From Megalopta genalis (taxonomy: Eukaryota; Arthropoda; Insecta; Hymenoptera; Halictidae), in assembly GCF_051020955.1 (NCBI RefSeq), contig NW_027477582.1:1-64000 (forward strand): 64,000 nucleotides of DNA, read 5' to 3'. The first letter of the stretch is position 1, and each line of letters opens with the position of its first letter. Of the stretch, positions 26,257 through 39,600 are shown piece after piece. Made by a program: the position numbers and the translations under genes. The notes beneath the pieces are model-generated. The model ran no database searches. It saw nothing but the letters and a program-made list of their open reading frames with translations, and was not told where the DNA came from.

Positions 26257-29200
26257 AGCTAAATTGTTCATTTCGCATGAATTTGAAGCTAAATCGATTA
26301 TTTAAAATCGTTATTACGCACGAATTTGAAGCGAAATCATGTGTTTCGCATGATATTGGAGCTAAATCGTATGTTTCGCGTGAATTTGAAGCTGATTCAT
26401 GTATTTCGCATGAATCTGAAGCTAAATTGTTCATTTCGCATAAATTTGAAGCTAAATCGTTTGTTTAATATCGCTATTTCGCACGAATTTCAATCGAAAT
26501 CGTGTATATCGCATGATATTGAAGCTATATCGTATGTTTCGCGTGAATTTGAAGCTGATTGGTGTATTTCGCATGAATCTGAAGCTAAATTGATCATTTC
26601 GCATAAATTTGAAGCTAAATCGTTTGTTTAAAACCGCTATTTCGCAAGAATTTAAAGCGAAATCGTGTATGTCGCATGATATTGAAGTCAAATCGTTTGT
26701 CTCGTCTGAATTTGCAGCTAATTCATGTATTTCTCATGAATCTGAAGTTAAATTGTTCATATCGCATGAATTTGATGCTAAATCGTTTGTTTCGCGTGGA
26801 TTTAAAGCTAGATCGTGTAATTCGAATTAATTTGAAGCTAAACTGTTCATTTGGCATGAAGTTGAAGCTAAATCCTTTGTTTAAAATCACTATTTCGCAC
26901 GAATTTGAATCGCGATCGTGTATATCGCATGATATTGAAGGTAAAACGTTTGTTTCGTGTGACTTTGAAGCTAATTCGTGTATTTCGCATGAATCCGAAA
27001 CTAAATTGTACTTTTCGCATGCGTTTGAAGCTAAATCGTTTGTTTAAAATCGTTATTTCGCACGAATTTGAATCGAGATCGTGTATATCGCATGATATTG
27101 AAGTAAAATCGTTTGTTTCGTCTGAATTTGCAGCTAATCCGTGTATTTCACATGAATCTGAAGTTAAATTGTTCATATCGCATGAATTTGAAGCTAAATC
27201 GTTTGTTTCGCGTGGATTTAAAGCTAGATCGTGTAATTCGAATTAATTTGAAGCTAAACTGTTCATTTGGCATGAATTTGAAGCTAAATCGTTTGTTTAA
27301 AATCGCTATTTTGCACGAATTTCAATCGAAATCGTGTGTTTCGCATGATATTGAAGCTAAATCGTATGTTTCGCGTGATATTGAAGCTGATTGGTTTATT
27401 TCGCATGGATCTGAACCCAAATTGTTCATTTCGCATTAATCTGAAGATAAATCGTTTGTTTAAAATCGCTATTTCGCACGAATTTGAAACGACATCGTGT
27501 GTTTCGCATGATATTGAAGCTAAATCGTATGTATCGCGTTGATTTAAAGCTAATTCGTCTATTTCGCATGAATCTGAAGCTAAATTGTTCATTTCGCAGG
27601 AATTTGAAGCTAAATCGATTATTTAAAATCGTTATTTCGCACGAATTTGAAGCGAAATCGTGTGTTTCGCATGATATTGGGGCTAAATCGTATGTTTCAC
27701 GTTGATTTAAAGCTGATTCGTGTATTTCGCATGAATCTGAAGTCAAATTGTTCATTTCGCATAAATTTGAAGCTAAACCGTTCGATTAAAACCGCTATTT
27801 CGCACTAATTTGAAGCGAAATCGTGTGTTTCGCTTGGCATTGGAGCTAAATCGTATGTATCGCGATGATTTAAAGCTAATTCGTGTATTTCGCATGAATC
27901 TGAATCTAAACTGTTCATATCGCATGAATTTGAAGCAAAACCGTTTGTTTTAAATCGCAATTTCGCACGAATTTCAATCGAAATCGTTTATATCACATGA
28001 TATTGAAGTTAAATCGTTTGTTTCGTGTGAATTTGAAGCTAATTCGTCTATTTCGCATGAATCTGAAGCTAAATTGTTCATTTCGCATGAATTTGAAGCT
28101 AAATTGTTTGTTTAAAATCGCTATTTCGCAAGAATTTGAAGCGAAATCGTGTGTTTCGCATGATATTGGAGCTAAATCGTATGTTTCGCGTTGATTTAAA
28201 GCTAATTCGTGTATTTCGCATGAATCTGAAGCTAAATTGTTCATTTCGCATAAATTTGAAGCTATATCGTTTGTTTAATATCGCTATTTCATACGAATTT
28301 CAGTCGAAATCGTGTATATCGCATGATATTGAAGCTATGTCGTATGTTTCGCGTGAATTTGATGCTGATTGGTGTATTTCGCATGAATCTGAAGCTAAAT
28401 TGATCATTTCGCATAAATTTGAAGCTAAATCGTTTGTTTCGCGTGGATTTAAAGCTAGATCGTGTAATTCGAATTAATTTGAAGCTAAACTGTTCATTTG
28501 GCATGAATTTGAAGCCAAATCGTTTGTTTAAAACCGCTATTTCGCACGAATTTGAAGCGAAATCGTGTGTTTCGCATGATATTGGAGCTAAATCGTATGT
28601 TTCGCGTTGATTTAAAGCTAATTCGAGTATTTCGTATGAATCTGAAGCTAAATTGACCATTTCGCATGAATTTGAAGCAAAATCGATTATTTAAAATCGT
28701 TATTGCGCACGAATTTGGATCGAAATCGTGTATATCGCATGATATTGAAGCTAAATCGTATGTTTCGCGTGAATTTGAAGCTGATTCGTGTATTTCGCAT
28801 GAATCTGAAGCTAAATTGTTCATTTCGCATAAATTTGAAGCTAAATCGTTTGTTTAATATCGCCATTTCGCACGAATTTCAATCGAAATCGTGTATATCG
28901 CATGATATTGAAGGTAAAACGTTTGTTTCGTGTGAATTTGCAGCTAATCCGTGTATTTCACATGAATCTGAAGTTAAATTGTTCATATCGCATGAATTTG
29001 AAGTTAAATCGTTTGTGTCGCGTAGATTTAAATCTAGATCGTGTAATTCGAATTAATTTGAAGCTATACCGTTCATTTGGCATGAATTTGAAGCTAAATC
29101 GTTTGTTTAAAATCGATATTTTGCACGAATTTCAATCGAAATCTTGTGTTTCGCATGATATTGGGGCTAAATCGTATGTTTCGCGTTGATTTAAAGCTAA

Positions 29201-29680
29201 TTCGAGTAATTCGCATGAATCTGAAGCTAAATTGTTCATTTAGCATGAATTTGAAGCTAAATCGTTTGCTTCAAATCGCTATTTCGCAAGAATTTAAAAC
29301 GAAATCGTGTTTATCGCATGATATTGAAGTTAAATCGTTCGTTTCGTCTGAATTTGCACCTAATTCGTGTATTTCACATGAATCTGAAGCTAAATTGTTC
29401 ATTTCGCATAAATTTGAAGCAAAATCGTTTATTTAAAATCGCTATTTCGCACGAATTTGAATCGAGATCGTGTATATCGCATGATATTGAAGTAAGATCG
29501 TTTGTTTCGTCTGAATTTGCAGCTAATTCGTGTATTTCACACGAATCTGAAGTTAAATGGTCCATATCGCATGAATTGGAAGCTAAATCGTATGTTTCGC
29601 GTTGATTTAAATCTAGATCGTGTAATTCGAATTAATTTGAAGCTAAACTGTTCATTTGGCATGAATTTGAAGCTAAATCG
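26187..29680 (+). repeat. Mosaic second copy of the 19946-22440 region
   Basis: Matching segments appear in the same order but with a stepping offset. It is 6241 bp for about 19.95-20.6 kb, 6658-6659 bp for about 20.9-21.6 kb and 7238 bp for about 21.7-22.4 kb. The steps of about 417 and 579 bp correspond to extra material in the second copy. Part of that material, near 26830-27300, resembles other block A segments such as 25000-25300. The pattern is a large duplication later patched by insertion, deletion or conversion from neighbouring units. Confidence 0.72.
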
Positions 29681-30245
29681 TTTGTTTAAAATCGCTAATT
29701 TGCACGAATTTGAAGCGAAATCGTGTGTTTCGCATGATATTGAAGTTAAATCGTTTGTTTCGATGGAATTTGAAGCTAATTCGTGTATTTCGCATGAATC
29801 TGAAGCTAAATTGTTTGTTTAAAATCGCTATTTCGCAAGAATTTGAAGTGAAATCGTGTGTTTCGCATGATATTGGAGCTAAATCGTATGTTTCGCGTTG
29901 ATTTAAAGGTAATTCGTGTATTTCGCATGAATCTGAAACTAAATTGTACTTTTCGCATGAATTTGAAGCTAAATCGTTTGTTTAAAATCGCTATTTCGCA
30001 CCAATTTGAATCGAGATCGTGTATATCGCATGATATTTAGGCTAAATCGTATGTTTCGCGTTGATTTAAAGCTGATTCGTGTATTTCGCATGAATCTGAA
30101 GCTAAACTGTTCATTTCGCATGAATTTGAAGCTAAATCGTTTGTTTAAAATCGCTATTTTGCACGAATTTCAATCGAAATCGTGTATATCGCATGATATT
30201 GAAGGTAAAACGTTTGTTTCGTATGAATTTGAAGCTAATTCGTGT

Positions 30246-30255
30246 ATTTCGCATG
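30246..30255 (+). other. Junction of block A to block B
   Basis: To the left the unit is block A type (GCTAATTCGTGTATTTCG). To the right it is a block B unit (GCATGCAGTTGTAGCTG, then TATATCACAAGTA). The changeover lies within the shared string TTTCGCATG, and the 30-bp register is kept across it. No foreign sequence, target-site duplication or inverted repeat is visible. This fits recombination between two related satellites at their conserved core. Confidence 0.85.
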
Positions 30256-30557
30256 CAGTTGTAGCTGAATAATGTATATCACAAGTATTTGTAGCTAAAC
30301 CATTTGTTTCGCATGGATTTGAAGGAACGCCTTCTACTTCGCATTGATTTGAAGCTAAATCATTTGTTTCGCATGGATTTGAATCTAAACCTTGTCCTTC
30401 GAATTGATTTGAAGCTAAATCATGTGTTTCGTATGGATTTGAAGCTAAACCTTCTACATCGCATTGATTTGTAGCTAAACCTTCTACATTCTATTGATTT
30501 GAAGCTAAACCTTCTACCTCTTATTGATTTGAAGCTAAACCTTCTACATCGCATTGA

Positions 30558-30736
30558 TTTGAAGCTAAATCATTTGTTTCGCATAGAATTGAAGCTACCT
30601 CGTTTGTTCCTCCTGCATTTGAAGCTATATCACTTATATCGCACGGATTTGAAGCTGAACCTACTACATCGCATTGATTTGAAGCTAAATCTTGTGTATC
30701 GCATGGATTTGAAGAAAACCATCTACATCGCATTGA
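30558..30736 (+). repeat. Exemplar 179-bp hexamer of block B
   Basis: Six consecutive units occur in fixed order, five of 30 bp and one of 29 bp. Their middles are ATCATTTG; CCTCGTTTGTTCCTCC; ATCACTTATA; GAACCTACTAC; ATCTTGTGTA; and the 29-mer with GAAGAAAACCATC. The same six-unit string is at 33828-34006, 35299-35477, 36018-36196, 38419-38597, 39888-40066, 40607-40785, 52672-52850, 56096-56274 and 59580-59758. It is a module shared by both long HOR families and by the irregular start of the block. Confidence 0.88.
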
Positions 30737-31550
30737 TTTGAAGCTTAATCATGTGTTTCGCATGGATTTGATGCTAACTCGTTTGTTTCGCATGCAGTTG
30801 TAGCTAAATAATGTATATCACAAGTATTTGTAGCTAAACCAATTGTTTCCCATGAATTTGAAGCTAAGCCTTCTACTCCGCATTGATTTGAAGCTAAATC
30901 TTGTGTATCGCATGGATTTGAAGAAAACCATCTACATCGCATTGATTTGAAGCTTAATCATGTGTTTCGCATGGATTTGAAGCTAAACCTTCTACATCGC
31001 ATTGATTTGAAGCTAAATCATGTGTTTCGCATGGATTTGAAGCTAACTCGTTTGTTTCGCATGCAGTTGTAGCTACATATTGTATATCACAAGTATTTGT
31101 AGCTAAACCATTTGTTTCGCATGGATTTGAAGCTATGCCTGCTACTTCGCATTGATTTGAAGCTAAATCATTTGTTTCGCATGGATTTGAATCTAAGCCT
31201 TGTCCTTCGAATTGATTTGAAGCTAAATCATGTGTTTCGTATGGATTTGAAGCTAAACCTTCTACATCGCATTGATTTATAGCTAAACCTTCTACATTCT
31301 ATTGATTTGAAGCTAAACCTTCTACCTCTTATTGATTTGAAGCTAAACCTTCTACATCGCATTGATTTGAAGCTAAATCATTTGTTTCGCATGGAATTGA
31401 AGCTACCTCGTTTGTTCCTCCTGCATTTGAAGCTATATCACTTATATAGCATGGATTTGAAGCTGAACCTACTACATCGCATTGATTTGAAGCTAAATCT
31501 TGTGTATCGCATGGATTTGAAGCTAAACCTTCTACATCGCATTGGTTTGA

Positions 31551-31970
31551 AGCTAAATCATGTGTATCTCATGGATTTGAAGCTAACTCGTTCGTTGCGC
31601 ATGCAGTTCAATCTAAATAACGTATATCACAAGTATTTGAAGCTAAACCATTTGATTCGCATGGATTTGAAGCTAAGCTTTCTACTTCGCATTAATTGGA
31701 AGTTAAATCACGTGTTTTGCATGGATTGTAAGCTAAACCTTCTACATCGCATTGATTTGAAGCTAAATCATGTGTATCTCATGGATTTGAAGCTAACTCG
31801 GTCGTTGCGCATGCAGTTCAATCTAAATAACGTATATCACAAGTATTTGAAGCTAAACCATTTGATTCGCATGGATTTGAAGCTAAGCTTTCTACTTCGC
31901 ATTAATTGGAAGTTAAATCACGTGTTTTGCATGGATTGTAAGCTAAACCTTCTACATCGCATTGATTTGA
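31551..31970 (+). repeat. 210-bp tandem duplication (seven 30-mers)
   Basis: Two adjacent copies, about 31551-31760 and 31761-31970, are offset by exactly 210 bp. Both contain TGTGTATCTCATGG, TTGCGCATGCAGTTCAATC, GCATTAATTGGAAG and the unusual GATTGTAAGCTAAACC. The only difference I noticed is TCGTTCG in copy 1 against TCGGTCG in copy 2. It looks like a recent local duplication. Confidence 0.88.
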
Positions 31971-32044
31971 AGCTAAATCATGTGCTTCGCATGGATTTGA
32001 TGCTAACTCGTTTGTTTCGCATGCAGTTGTAGCTAAATAATGTA

Positions 32045-35000
32045 TATCACAAGTATTTGTAGCTAAACCATTTGTTTCGCATGGATTTGAAGCTACGCCT
32101 TCTACTTCGCATTGATTTGAAGCTAAATCATTTGTTTCGCATGGAATTGAAGCTACCTCGCTTGTTCCTCCAGCTTTTGAAGCTATATCACTTATATCGC
32201 TAGTATTAGAAACTAAATTATGTGTATCGCGTGGATTTTGAAGCTAACTCGTTTGATTAGTCTTCAATTGAAGCTATATCACTTACACCACAAGTGTTTG
32301 AAGCTATATCATTTGTTTTGCATGGATTTGAAGCTAAACCTTCTTCATCGCATTGATTTGAAGCTAAATCATGTGTTTCGTATGGATTTGAAGCTAAACC
32401 TTCTACATCGCATTGATTTGAAGCTTAATCATCTGTATCGCATGGATTTGAAGCTAAACCTTCTACATCACATTGATTTGCAGCTAAATCATGTGTGTCT
32501 CATGGATTTGAAGCTAACTCGTTCGTTTCACATGCAGTTGTAGCTAAATAATGTATATCACAAGTATTTGTAGCTGAACCATTTGTTTTGCATGGATTTG
32601 AAGCTAAGCATTCTACTTCGCAGTCATTTGAAGCTAAATCATTTGTTTCGCATGGATTTGAAGCTAAACCTTCTACATCGCATTGGTTTGAAGCTAAATC
32701 ATGTGAATCGCATGGATTTGAAGCTAACTCGTTCGTTTCGCATGCAGTTGTAGCTGAATAATGTATATCACAAGTATTTGTAGCTAAACCATTTGTTTTG
32801 CATGGATTTGAAGCTAAGCCTTCTACTTCGCATTCATTTGAAGCTAAATCATTTGTTTCGCATGGAATTGAATCTAAGCCTTGTCCTTCGAATTGATTTG
32901 AAGCTAAATCATGTGTTTCGTATGTATTTGAAGCTAAACCTTCTACATCGAATTGATTTGAAACTAAACCTACTATATTCTATTGATTTGAAGCTAAACC
33001 TTCTACCTTTTATTGATTTGAAGCTAAACCTTCTACATCGCATTGATTTGAAGATAAATCGTGTGTTTCGCATGGATTTGAAGCTAACTTGTTAGTTTCG
33101 CATGCAGTTGTAGCTAAATAATGTATATCACAGGTATTTGTTGCTAATCCATTTGTTTCGCATGGATTTGAAGCTACGCCATCTACTTCGCATAGATTTG
33201 AAGCTAAATCATTTGTTTCGCATGGAATTGGAGCTACCTCGTTTGTTTCTCCTGCATTTGAAGCTATATCACTTATATCGCATGGATTTGAAGCTGAACC
33301 TACTACATCGCATTGATTTGAAGCTAAATCTTGTGTATCGCATGGATTTGAAGCTAAAGCTTCTACATCGCATTCATTTGCAGGTAAATCATGTGTTTCG
33401 CATGGATTTGAAACTAACTCGTTCGTTTCGCCTGCAGTTGAATCTACATCACTTATATCGCTAGTATTTGAAACTAAATTATGTGTATCGCATGGATTTT
33501 GAAGCTAACTCGTTTGATTAGTCTTCATTTGAAGCTATATCACTTACACCACAAGTGTTTGAAGCTATATCATTTGTTTTGCATGGATTTGAAGCTAAAC
33601 CTTCTACATCGCTTTGATTTGAAGCTAAATCATTTGTTTCGCATGGATTTGAATCTAAGCCTTGTCCTTCGAATTGATTTGAAGCTAAATCATGTGATTC
33701 GTATGGATTTGAAGCTAAACCTTCTACATCGCATTGATTTGTAGCTAAACCTTCTACATTCTATTGATTTGAAGCTAAACCTTCTACCTCTTATTGATTT
33801 GAAGCTAAACCCTCTACATCGCATTGATTTGAAGCTAAATCATTTGTTTCGCATGGAATTGAAGCTACCTCGTTTGTTCCTCCTGCATTTGAAGCTATAT
33901 CACTTCTATCGCATGGATTTGAAGCTGAACCTACTACATCGCATTGATTTGAAGCTAAATCTTGTGTATCGCATGGATTTGAAGAAAACCATCTACATCG
34001 CATTGATTTGAAGCTTAATCATGTGTTTCGCATGGATTTGATGCTAACTCGTTTGTTTCGCATGCAGTTGTAGCTAAATAATGTATATCACAAGTATTTG
34101 TAGCTAAACCAATTGTTTCCCATGAATTTGAAGCTAAGCCTTCTACTCCGCATTGATTTGAAGCTAAATCATTTGTTTCGCATGGAATTGAAGCTACATC
34201 GCTTGTTCCTCCAGCTTTTGAAGCTATATCACTTATATCGCAAGTATTTGAAGCTAAATCATATGTGTCGCATGGATTTGAAGCTGAACCTACTACATCG
34301 CATTGATTTGAAGCTAAATCTTGTGTATCGCATGGATTTGAAGCTAAACCTTCTACATCGTATTGGTTTGAAGCTAAATCATGTGTATCTCATGGATTTG
34401 CAGCTAACTCGTTCGTTGCGCATGCAGTTCAATCTAAATTACGTATATCACAAGTATTTGAAGCTAAACCATTTGATTCGCATGGATTTGAAGCTAAGCA
34501 TTCTACTTCGCAGTCATTTGAAGCTTAATCATGTGTATCGCATGGATATGAAGCTAAACCTTCTACATCGCATTGATTTGAAGCTAAATCATGTGTTTCG
34601 CATGGATTTGATGCTAACTCGTTTGTTTCGCATGCAGTTGTAGCTAAATAATGTATATCACAAGTATTTGTAGCTAAACCAATTGTTTCCCATGAATTTG
34701 AAGCTAAGCCTTCTACTCCGCATTGATTTGAAGCTAAATCATTTGTTTCGCATGGAATTGAAGCTACATCGCTTGTTCCTCCAGCTTTTGAAACTATATC
34801 ACTTATATCGCAAGTATTTGAAGCTAAATCATATGTGTCGCATGGATTTGAAGCTGAACCTACACTACATCGCATTGATTTGAAGCTAAATCTTGTGTAT
34901 CGCATGGATTTGAAGCTAAACCTTCTACATCGCATTGGTTTGAAGCTAAATCATGTGTATCTCATGGATTTGCAGCTAACTCGTTCGCTGCGCATGCAGT

Positions 35001-36635
35001 TCAATCTAAATAACGTATATCACAAGTATTTGAAGCTAAACCATTTGATTCGCATGGATTTGAAGCTAAACCTTCTACATCACATTGATTTGCAGCTAGA
35101 TCATGTGTATCTCATGGATTTGAAGCTAACTCGTTCGTTTCGCATGCAGTTGTAGCTAAATAATGTATATCACAAGTATTTGTAGCTAAACCATTTGTTT
35201 TGCATGGATTTGAAGCTAAGCATTCTACTTCGCATTCATTTGAAGTTAAATCATTTGTTTCGCATGGATTTGAAGCTACGCCTTCTACTTCGCATTGATT
35301 TGAAGCTAAATCATTTGATTCGCATGGAATTGAAGCTACCTCGTTTGTTCCTCCTGCATTTGAAGCTATATCACTTATATCGCATGCATTTGAAGCTGAA
35401 CCTACTACATCGCATTGATATGAAGCTAAATCTTGTGTATCGCATGGATTTGAAGAAAACCATCTACATCGCATTGATTTGAAGCTTAATCATGTGTTTC
35501 GCATAGATTTGAAGCTAAGCCTTCTACTTCGCATTCATTTGAAGCTAAATCATTTGTTTCGCATGGATTTGAGTCTAAGCATTGTTCTTCGAATTTATTT
35601 GAAGCTAAATCATGTGTTTCGCATGGATTTGAAGCTAAACCTTCTACATCGCATTGATTTGAAGCTAAATCATGTGTTTCGCATGGATTTGAAGCTAACT
35701 CGTTTGTTTCGCATGCAGTTGTAGCTACATAATGTATATCACAAGTATTTGTAGCTAAACCATTTGTTTCGCATGGATTTGAAGCTATGCCTTCTACTTC
35801 GCATTGATTTGAAGCTAAATCATTTGTTTCGCATGGATTTGAATCTAAGCCTTGTCCTTCGAATTGATTTGAAGCTAAATCATGTGTTTCGTATGGATTT
35901 GAAGCTAAACCTTCTACATCGCATTGATTTATAGCTAAACCTTCTACATTCTATTGATTTGAAGCTAAACCTTCTACCTCTTATTGATTTGAAGCTAAAC
36001 CTTCTACATCGCATTGATTTGTAGCTAAATCATTTGTTTCGCATGGAATTGAAGCTACCTCGTTTGTTCCTCCTGCATTTGAAGCTATATCACTTATATC
36101 GCATGGATTTGAAGCTGAACCTACTACATCGCATTGATTTGAAGCTAAATCTTGTGTATCGCATGGATTTGAAGAAAACCATCTACATCGCATTGATTTG
36201 AAGTTTAATCATGTGTTTCGCATGGATTTGATGCTAACTCGTTTGTTTCGCATGCAGTTGTAACTAAATAATATATATCACAAGTATTTGTAGCTAAACC
36301 AATTGTTTCCCATGAATTTGAAGCTAAGCCTTCTACTCCGCATTGATTTGAAGCTAAATCATTTGTTTCGCATGGAATTGAAGCTACATCGCTTGTTCCC
36401 CCAGCTTTTGAAGCTGTATCACTTATATCGCAAGTATTTGAAGCTAAATCATATGTGTCGCATGGATTTGAAGCTGAACCTACTACATCGCATTGATTTG
36501 AAGCTAAATCTTGTGTATCGCATGGATTTGAAGCTAATCCTTCTACATCGCATTGGTTTGAAGCTAAATCATGTGTATCTCATGGATTTGCAGCTAACTC
36601 GTTCGTTGCGCATGCAGTTCAATCTAAATAACGTA
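32045..36635 (+). repeat. 4.59-kb higher-order repeat, copy 1
   Basis: This is the first full copy of a long HOR of about 153 monomers. Landmarks at 32220, 33138, 33481 and 34113 recur 4591 bp later. Landmarks include GTGGATTTTGAAGC (an extra T), GATTAGTCTTCAATTG, a unit with TACTATATTC, and CTGCAGTTGAATCTACATC. The start is set where sequence to the left stops matching the equivalent point at 36636 (the left neighbour has TGTATATCACAAG where the other has CGTATATCACAAG). The length is not a multiple of three, which argues against a coding role. Confidence 0.88.
34100..35160 (+). repeat. 570-bp duplication nested in the 4.59-kb HOR
   Basis: A segment beginning TGTAGCTAAACCAATTG and continuing TTTCCCATGAATTTG starts at about 34100 and again at about 34670, an offset of 570 bp (19 monomers). 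The second half differs by GAAACTATATC against GAAGCTATATC, and by an extra CA in CCTACACTACATCG near 34862. The same pair is present in copy 2 (38704 and 39274, offset 570), so this duplication is older than the amplification of the HOR. Confidence 0.85.
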
Positions 36636-39600
36636 TATCACAAGTATTTGAAGCTAAACCATTTGTTTCGCATGGATTTGAAGCTACGCCTTCTACTTCG
36701 CATTGATTTGAAGCTAAATCATTTGTTTCGCATGGAATTGAAGCTACCTCGCTTGTTCCTCCAGCTTTTGAAGCTATATCACTTATATCGCTAGAATTTG
36801 AAACTAAATTATGTGTATCGCGTGGATTTTGAAGCTAACTCGTTTGATAAGTCTTCATTTGAAGCTATATCACTTACACCACAAGTGTTTGAAGCTATAT
36901 CACTTGTTTTGCATGGATTTGAAGCTAAACCTTCTTCATCGCATTGATTTGAAGCTAAATCATGTGTTTCGTATGGATTTGAAGCTAAACCTTCTACATC
37001 GCATTGATTTGAAGCTTAATCATCTGTATCGCATGGATTTGAAGCTAAACCTTCTACATCACATTGATTTGCAGCTAAATCATGTGTGTCTCATGGATTT
37101 GAAGCTAACTCGTTCGTTTCACATGCAGTTGTAGCTAAATAATGTATATCACAAGTATTTGTAGCTAAACCATTTGTTTTGCATGGATTTGAAGCTAAGC
37201 ATTCTACTTCGCAGTCATTTGAAGCTAAATCATTTGTTTCGCATGGATTTGAAGCTAAACCTTCTACATCGCATTGGTTTGAAGCTAAATCATGTGAATC
37301 GCATGGATTTGAAGCTAACTCGTTCGTTTCGCATGCAGTTGTAGCTGAATAATGTATATCACAAGTATTTGTAGCTAAACCATTTGTTTTGCATGGATTT
37401 GAAGCTAAGCCTTCTACTTCGCATTCATTTGAAGCTAAATCATTTGTTTCGCATGGAATTGAATCTAAGCCTTGTCCTTCGAATTGATTTGAAGCTAAAT
37501 CATGTGTTTCGTATGTATTTGAAGCTAAACCTTCTACATCGAATTGATTTGAAACTAAACCTACTATATTCTATTGATTTGAAGCTAAACCTTCTACCTT
37601 TTATTGATTTGAAGCTAAACCTTCTACATCGCATTGATTTGAAGATAAATCGTGTGTTTCGCATGGATTTGAAGCTAACTTGTTAGTTTCGCATGCAGTT
37701 GTAGCTAAATAATGTATATCACAGGTATTTGTTGCTAATCCATTTGTTTCGCATGGATTTGAAGCTACGCCTTCTACTTCGCATAGATTTGAAGCTAAAT
37801 CATTTGTTTCGCATGGAATTGAAGCTACCTCGTTTGTTTCTCCTGCATTTGAAGCTATATCACTTATATCGCATGGATTTGAAGCTGAACCTACTACATC
37901 GCATTGATTTGAAGCTAAATCTTGTGTATCGCATGGATTTGAAGCTAAAGCTTCTACATCGCATTCATTTGCAGGTAAATCATGTGTTTCGCATGGATTT
38001 GAAACTAACTCGTTCGTTTCGCCTGCAGTTGAATCTACATCACTTATATCGCTAGTATTTGAAACTAAATTATGTGTATCGCATGGATTTTGAAGCTAAC
38101 TCGTTTGATTAGTCTTCATTTGAAGCTATATCACTTACACCACAAGTGTTTGAAGCTATATCATTTGTTTTGCATGGATTTGAAGCTAAACCTTCTACAT
38201 CGCTTTGATTTGAAGCTAAATCATTTGTTTCGCATGGATTTGAATCTAAGCCTTGTCCTTCGAATTGATTTGAAGCTAAATCATGTGATTCGTATGGATT
38301 TGAAGCTAAACCTTCTACATCGCATTGATTTGTAGCTAAACCTTCTACATTCTATTGATTTGAAGCTAAACCTTCTACCTCTTATTGATTTGAAGCTAAA
38401 CCCTCTACATCGCATTGATTTGAAGCTAAATCATTTGTTTCGCATGGAATTGAAGCTACCTCGTTTGTTCCTCCTGCATTTGAAGCTATATCACTTCTAT
38501 CGCATGGATTTGAAGCTGAACCTACTACATCGCATTGATTTGAAGCTAAATCTTGTGTATCGCATGGATTTGAAGAAAACCATCTACATCGCATTGATTT
38601 GAAGCTTAATCATGTGTTTCGCATGGATTTGATGCTAACTCGTTTGTTTCGCATGCAGTTGTAGCTAAATAATGTATATCACAAGTATTTGTAGCTAAAC
38701 CAATTGTTTCCCATGAATTTGAAGCTAAGCCTTCTACTCCGCATTGATTTGAAGCTAAATCATTTGTTTCGCATGGAATTGAAGCTACATCGCTTGTTCC
38801 TCCAGCTTTTGAAGCTATATCACTTATATCGCAAGTATTTGAAGCTAAATCATATGTGTCGCATGGATTTGAAGCTGAACCTACTACATCGCATTGATTT
38901 GAAGCTAAATCTTGTGTATCGCATGGATTTGAAGCTAAACCTTCTACATCGTATTGGTTTGAAGCTAAATCATGTGTATCTCATGGATTTGCAGCTAACT
39001 CGTTCGTTGCGCATGCAGTTCAATCTAAATAACGTATATCACAAGTATTTGAAGCTAAACCATTTGATTCGCATGGATTTGAAGCTAAGCATTCTACTTC
39101 GCAGTCATTTGAAGCTTAATCATGTGTATCGCATGGATATGAAGCTAAACCTTCTACATCGCATTGATTTGAAGCTAAATCATGTGTTTCGCATGGATTT
39201 GATGCTAACTCGTTTGTTTCGCATGCAGTTGTAGCTAAATAATGTATATCACAAGTATTTGTAGCTAAACCAATTGTTTCCCATGAATTTGATGCTAAGC
39301 CTTCTACTCCGCATTGATTTGAAGCTAAATCATTTGTTTCGCATGGAATTGAAGCTACATCGCTTGTTCCTCCAGCTTTTGAAACTATATCACTTATATC
39401 GCAAGTATTTGAAGCTAAATCATATGTGTCGCATGGATTTGAAGCTGAACCTACTACATCGCATTGATTTGAAGCTAAATCTTGTGTATCGCATGGATTT
39501 GAAGCTAAACCTTCTACATCGCATTGGTTTGAAGCTAAATCATGTGTATCTCATGGATTTGCAGCTAACTCGTTCGCTGCGCATGCAGTTCAATCTAAAT

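Larger units (their letters stand above)
1..30250 (+). repeat. Block A: satellite array of 163-bp and 253-bp higher-order units
   Basis: The whole stretch is head-to-tail copies of a unit of about 30 bp, normally starting TGAATTTGAAGCTAA and ending TTTCGCA. Every fifth or eighth unit is 43 bp long because it carries 13 extra bases (AAAATCGCTATTT) before the terminal CGCA. The start of the TTTAAAAT motif marks these: 503, 666, 919, 1082, 1244 and 1407 give steps of 163, 253, 163, 162 and 163 bp. Middles are mostly of the ATCGT or TTCGT type, which separates this block from block B, where ATCAT prevails. I saw no unit in the opposite orientation and no unique sequence over 300 bases. The array runs off the left edge of the window. 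No gene is supported. Chromosomal role and host are unknown; a eukaryotic heterochromatic satellite is the likeliest reading. Confidence 0.95.

Noticed and set aside
31307..32032. Plus-strand frame of 241 codons (leucine/lysine-rich ten-residue repeat) as a gene
   Set aside because: Same reasoning: its start is an ATG inside a repeat unit, and the equivalent region in later HOR copies is interrupted by frame changes.
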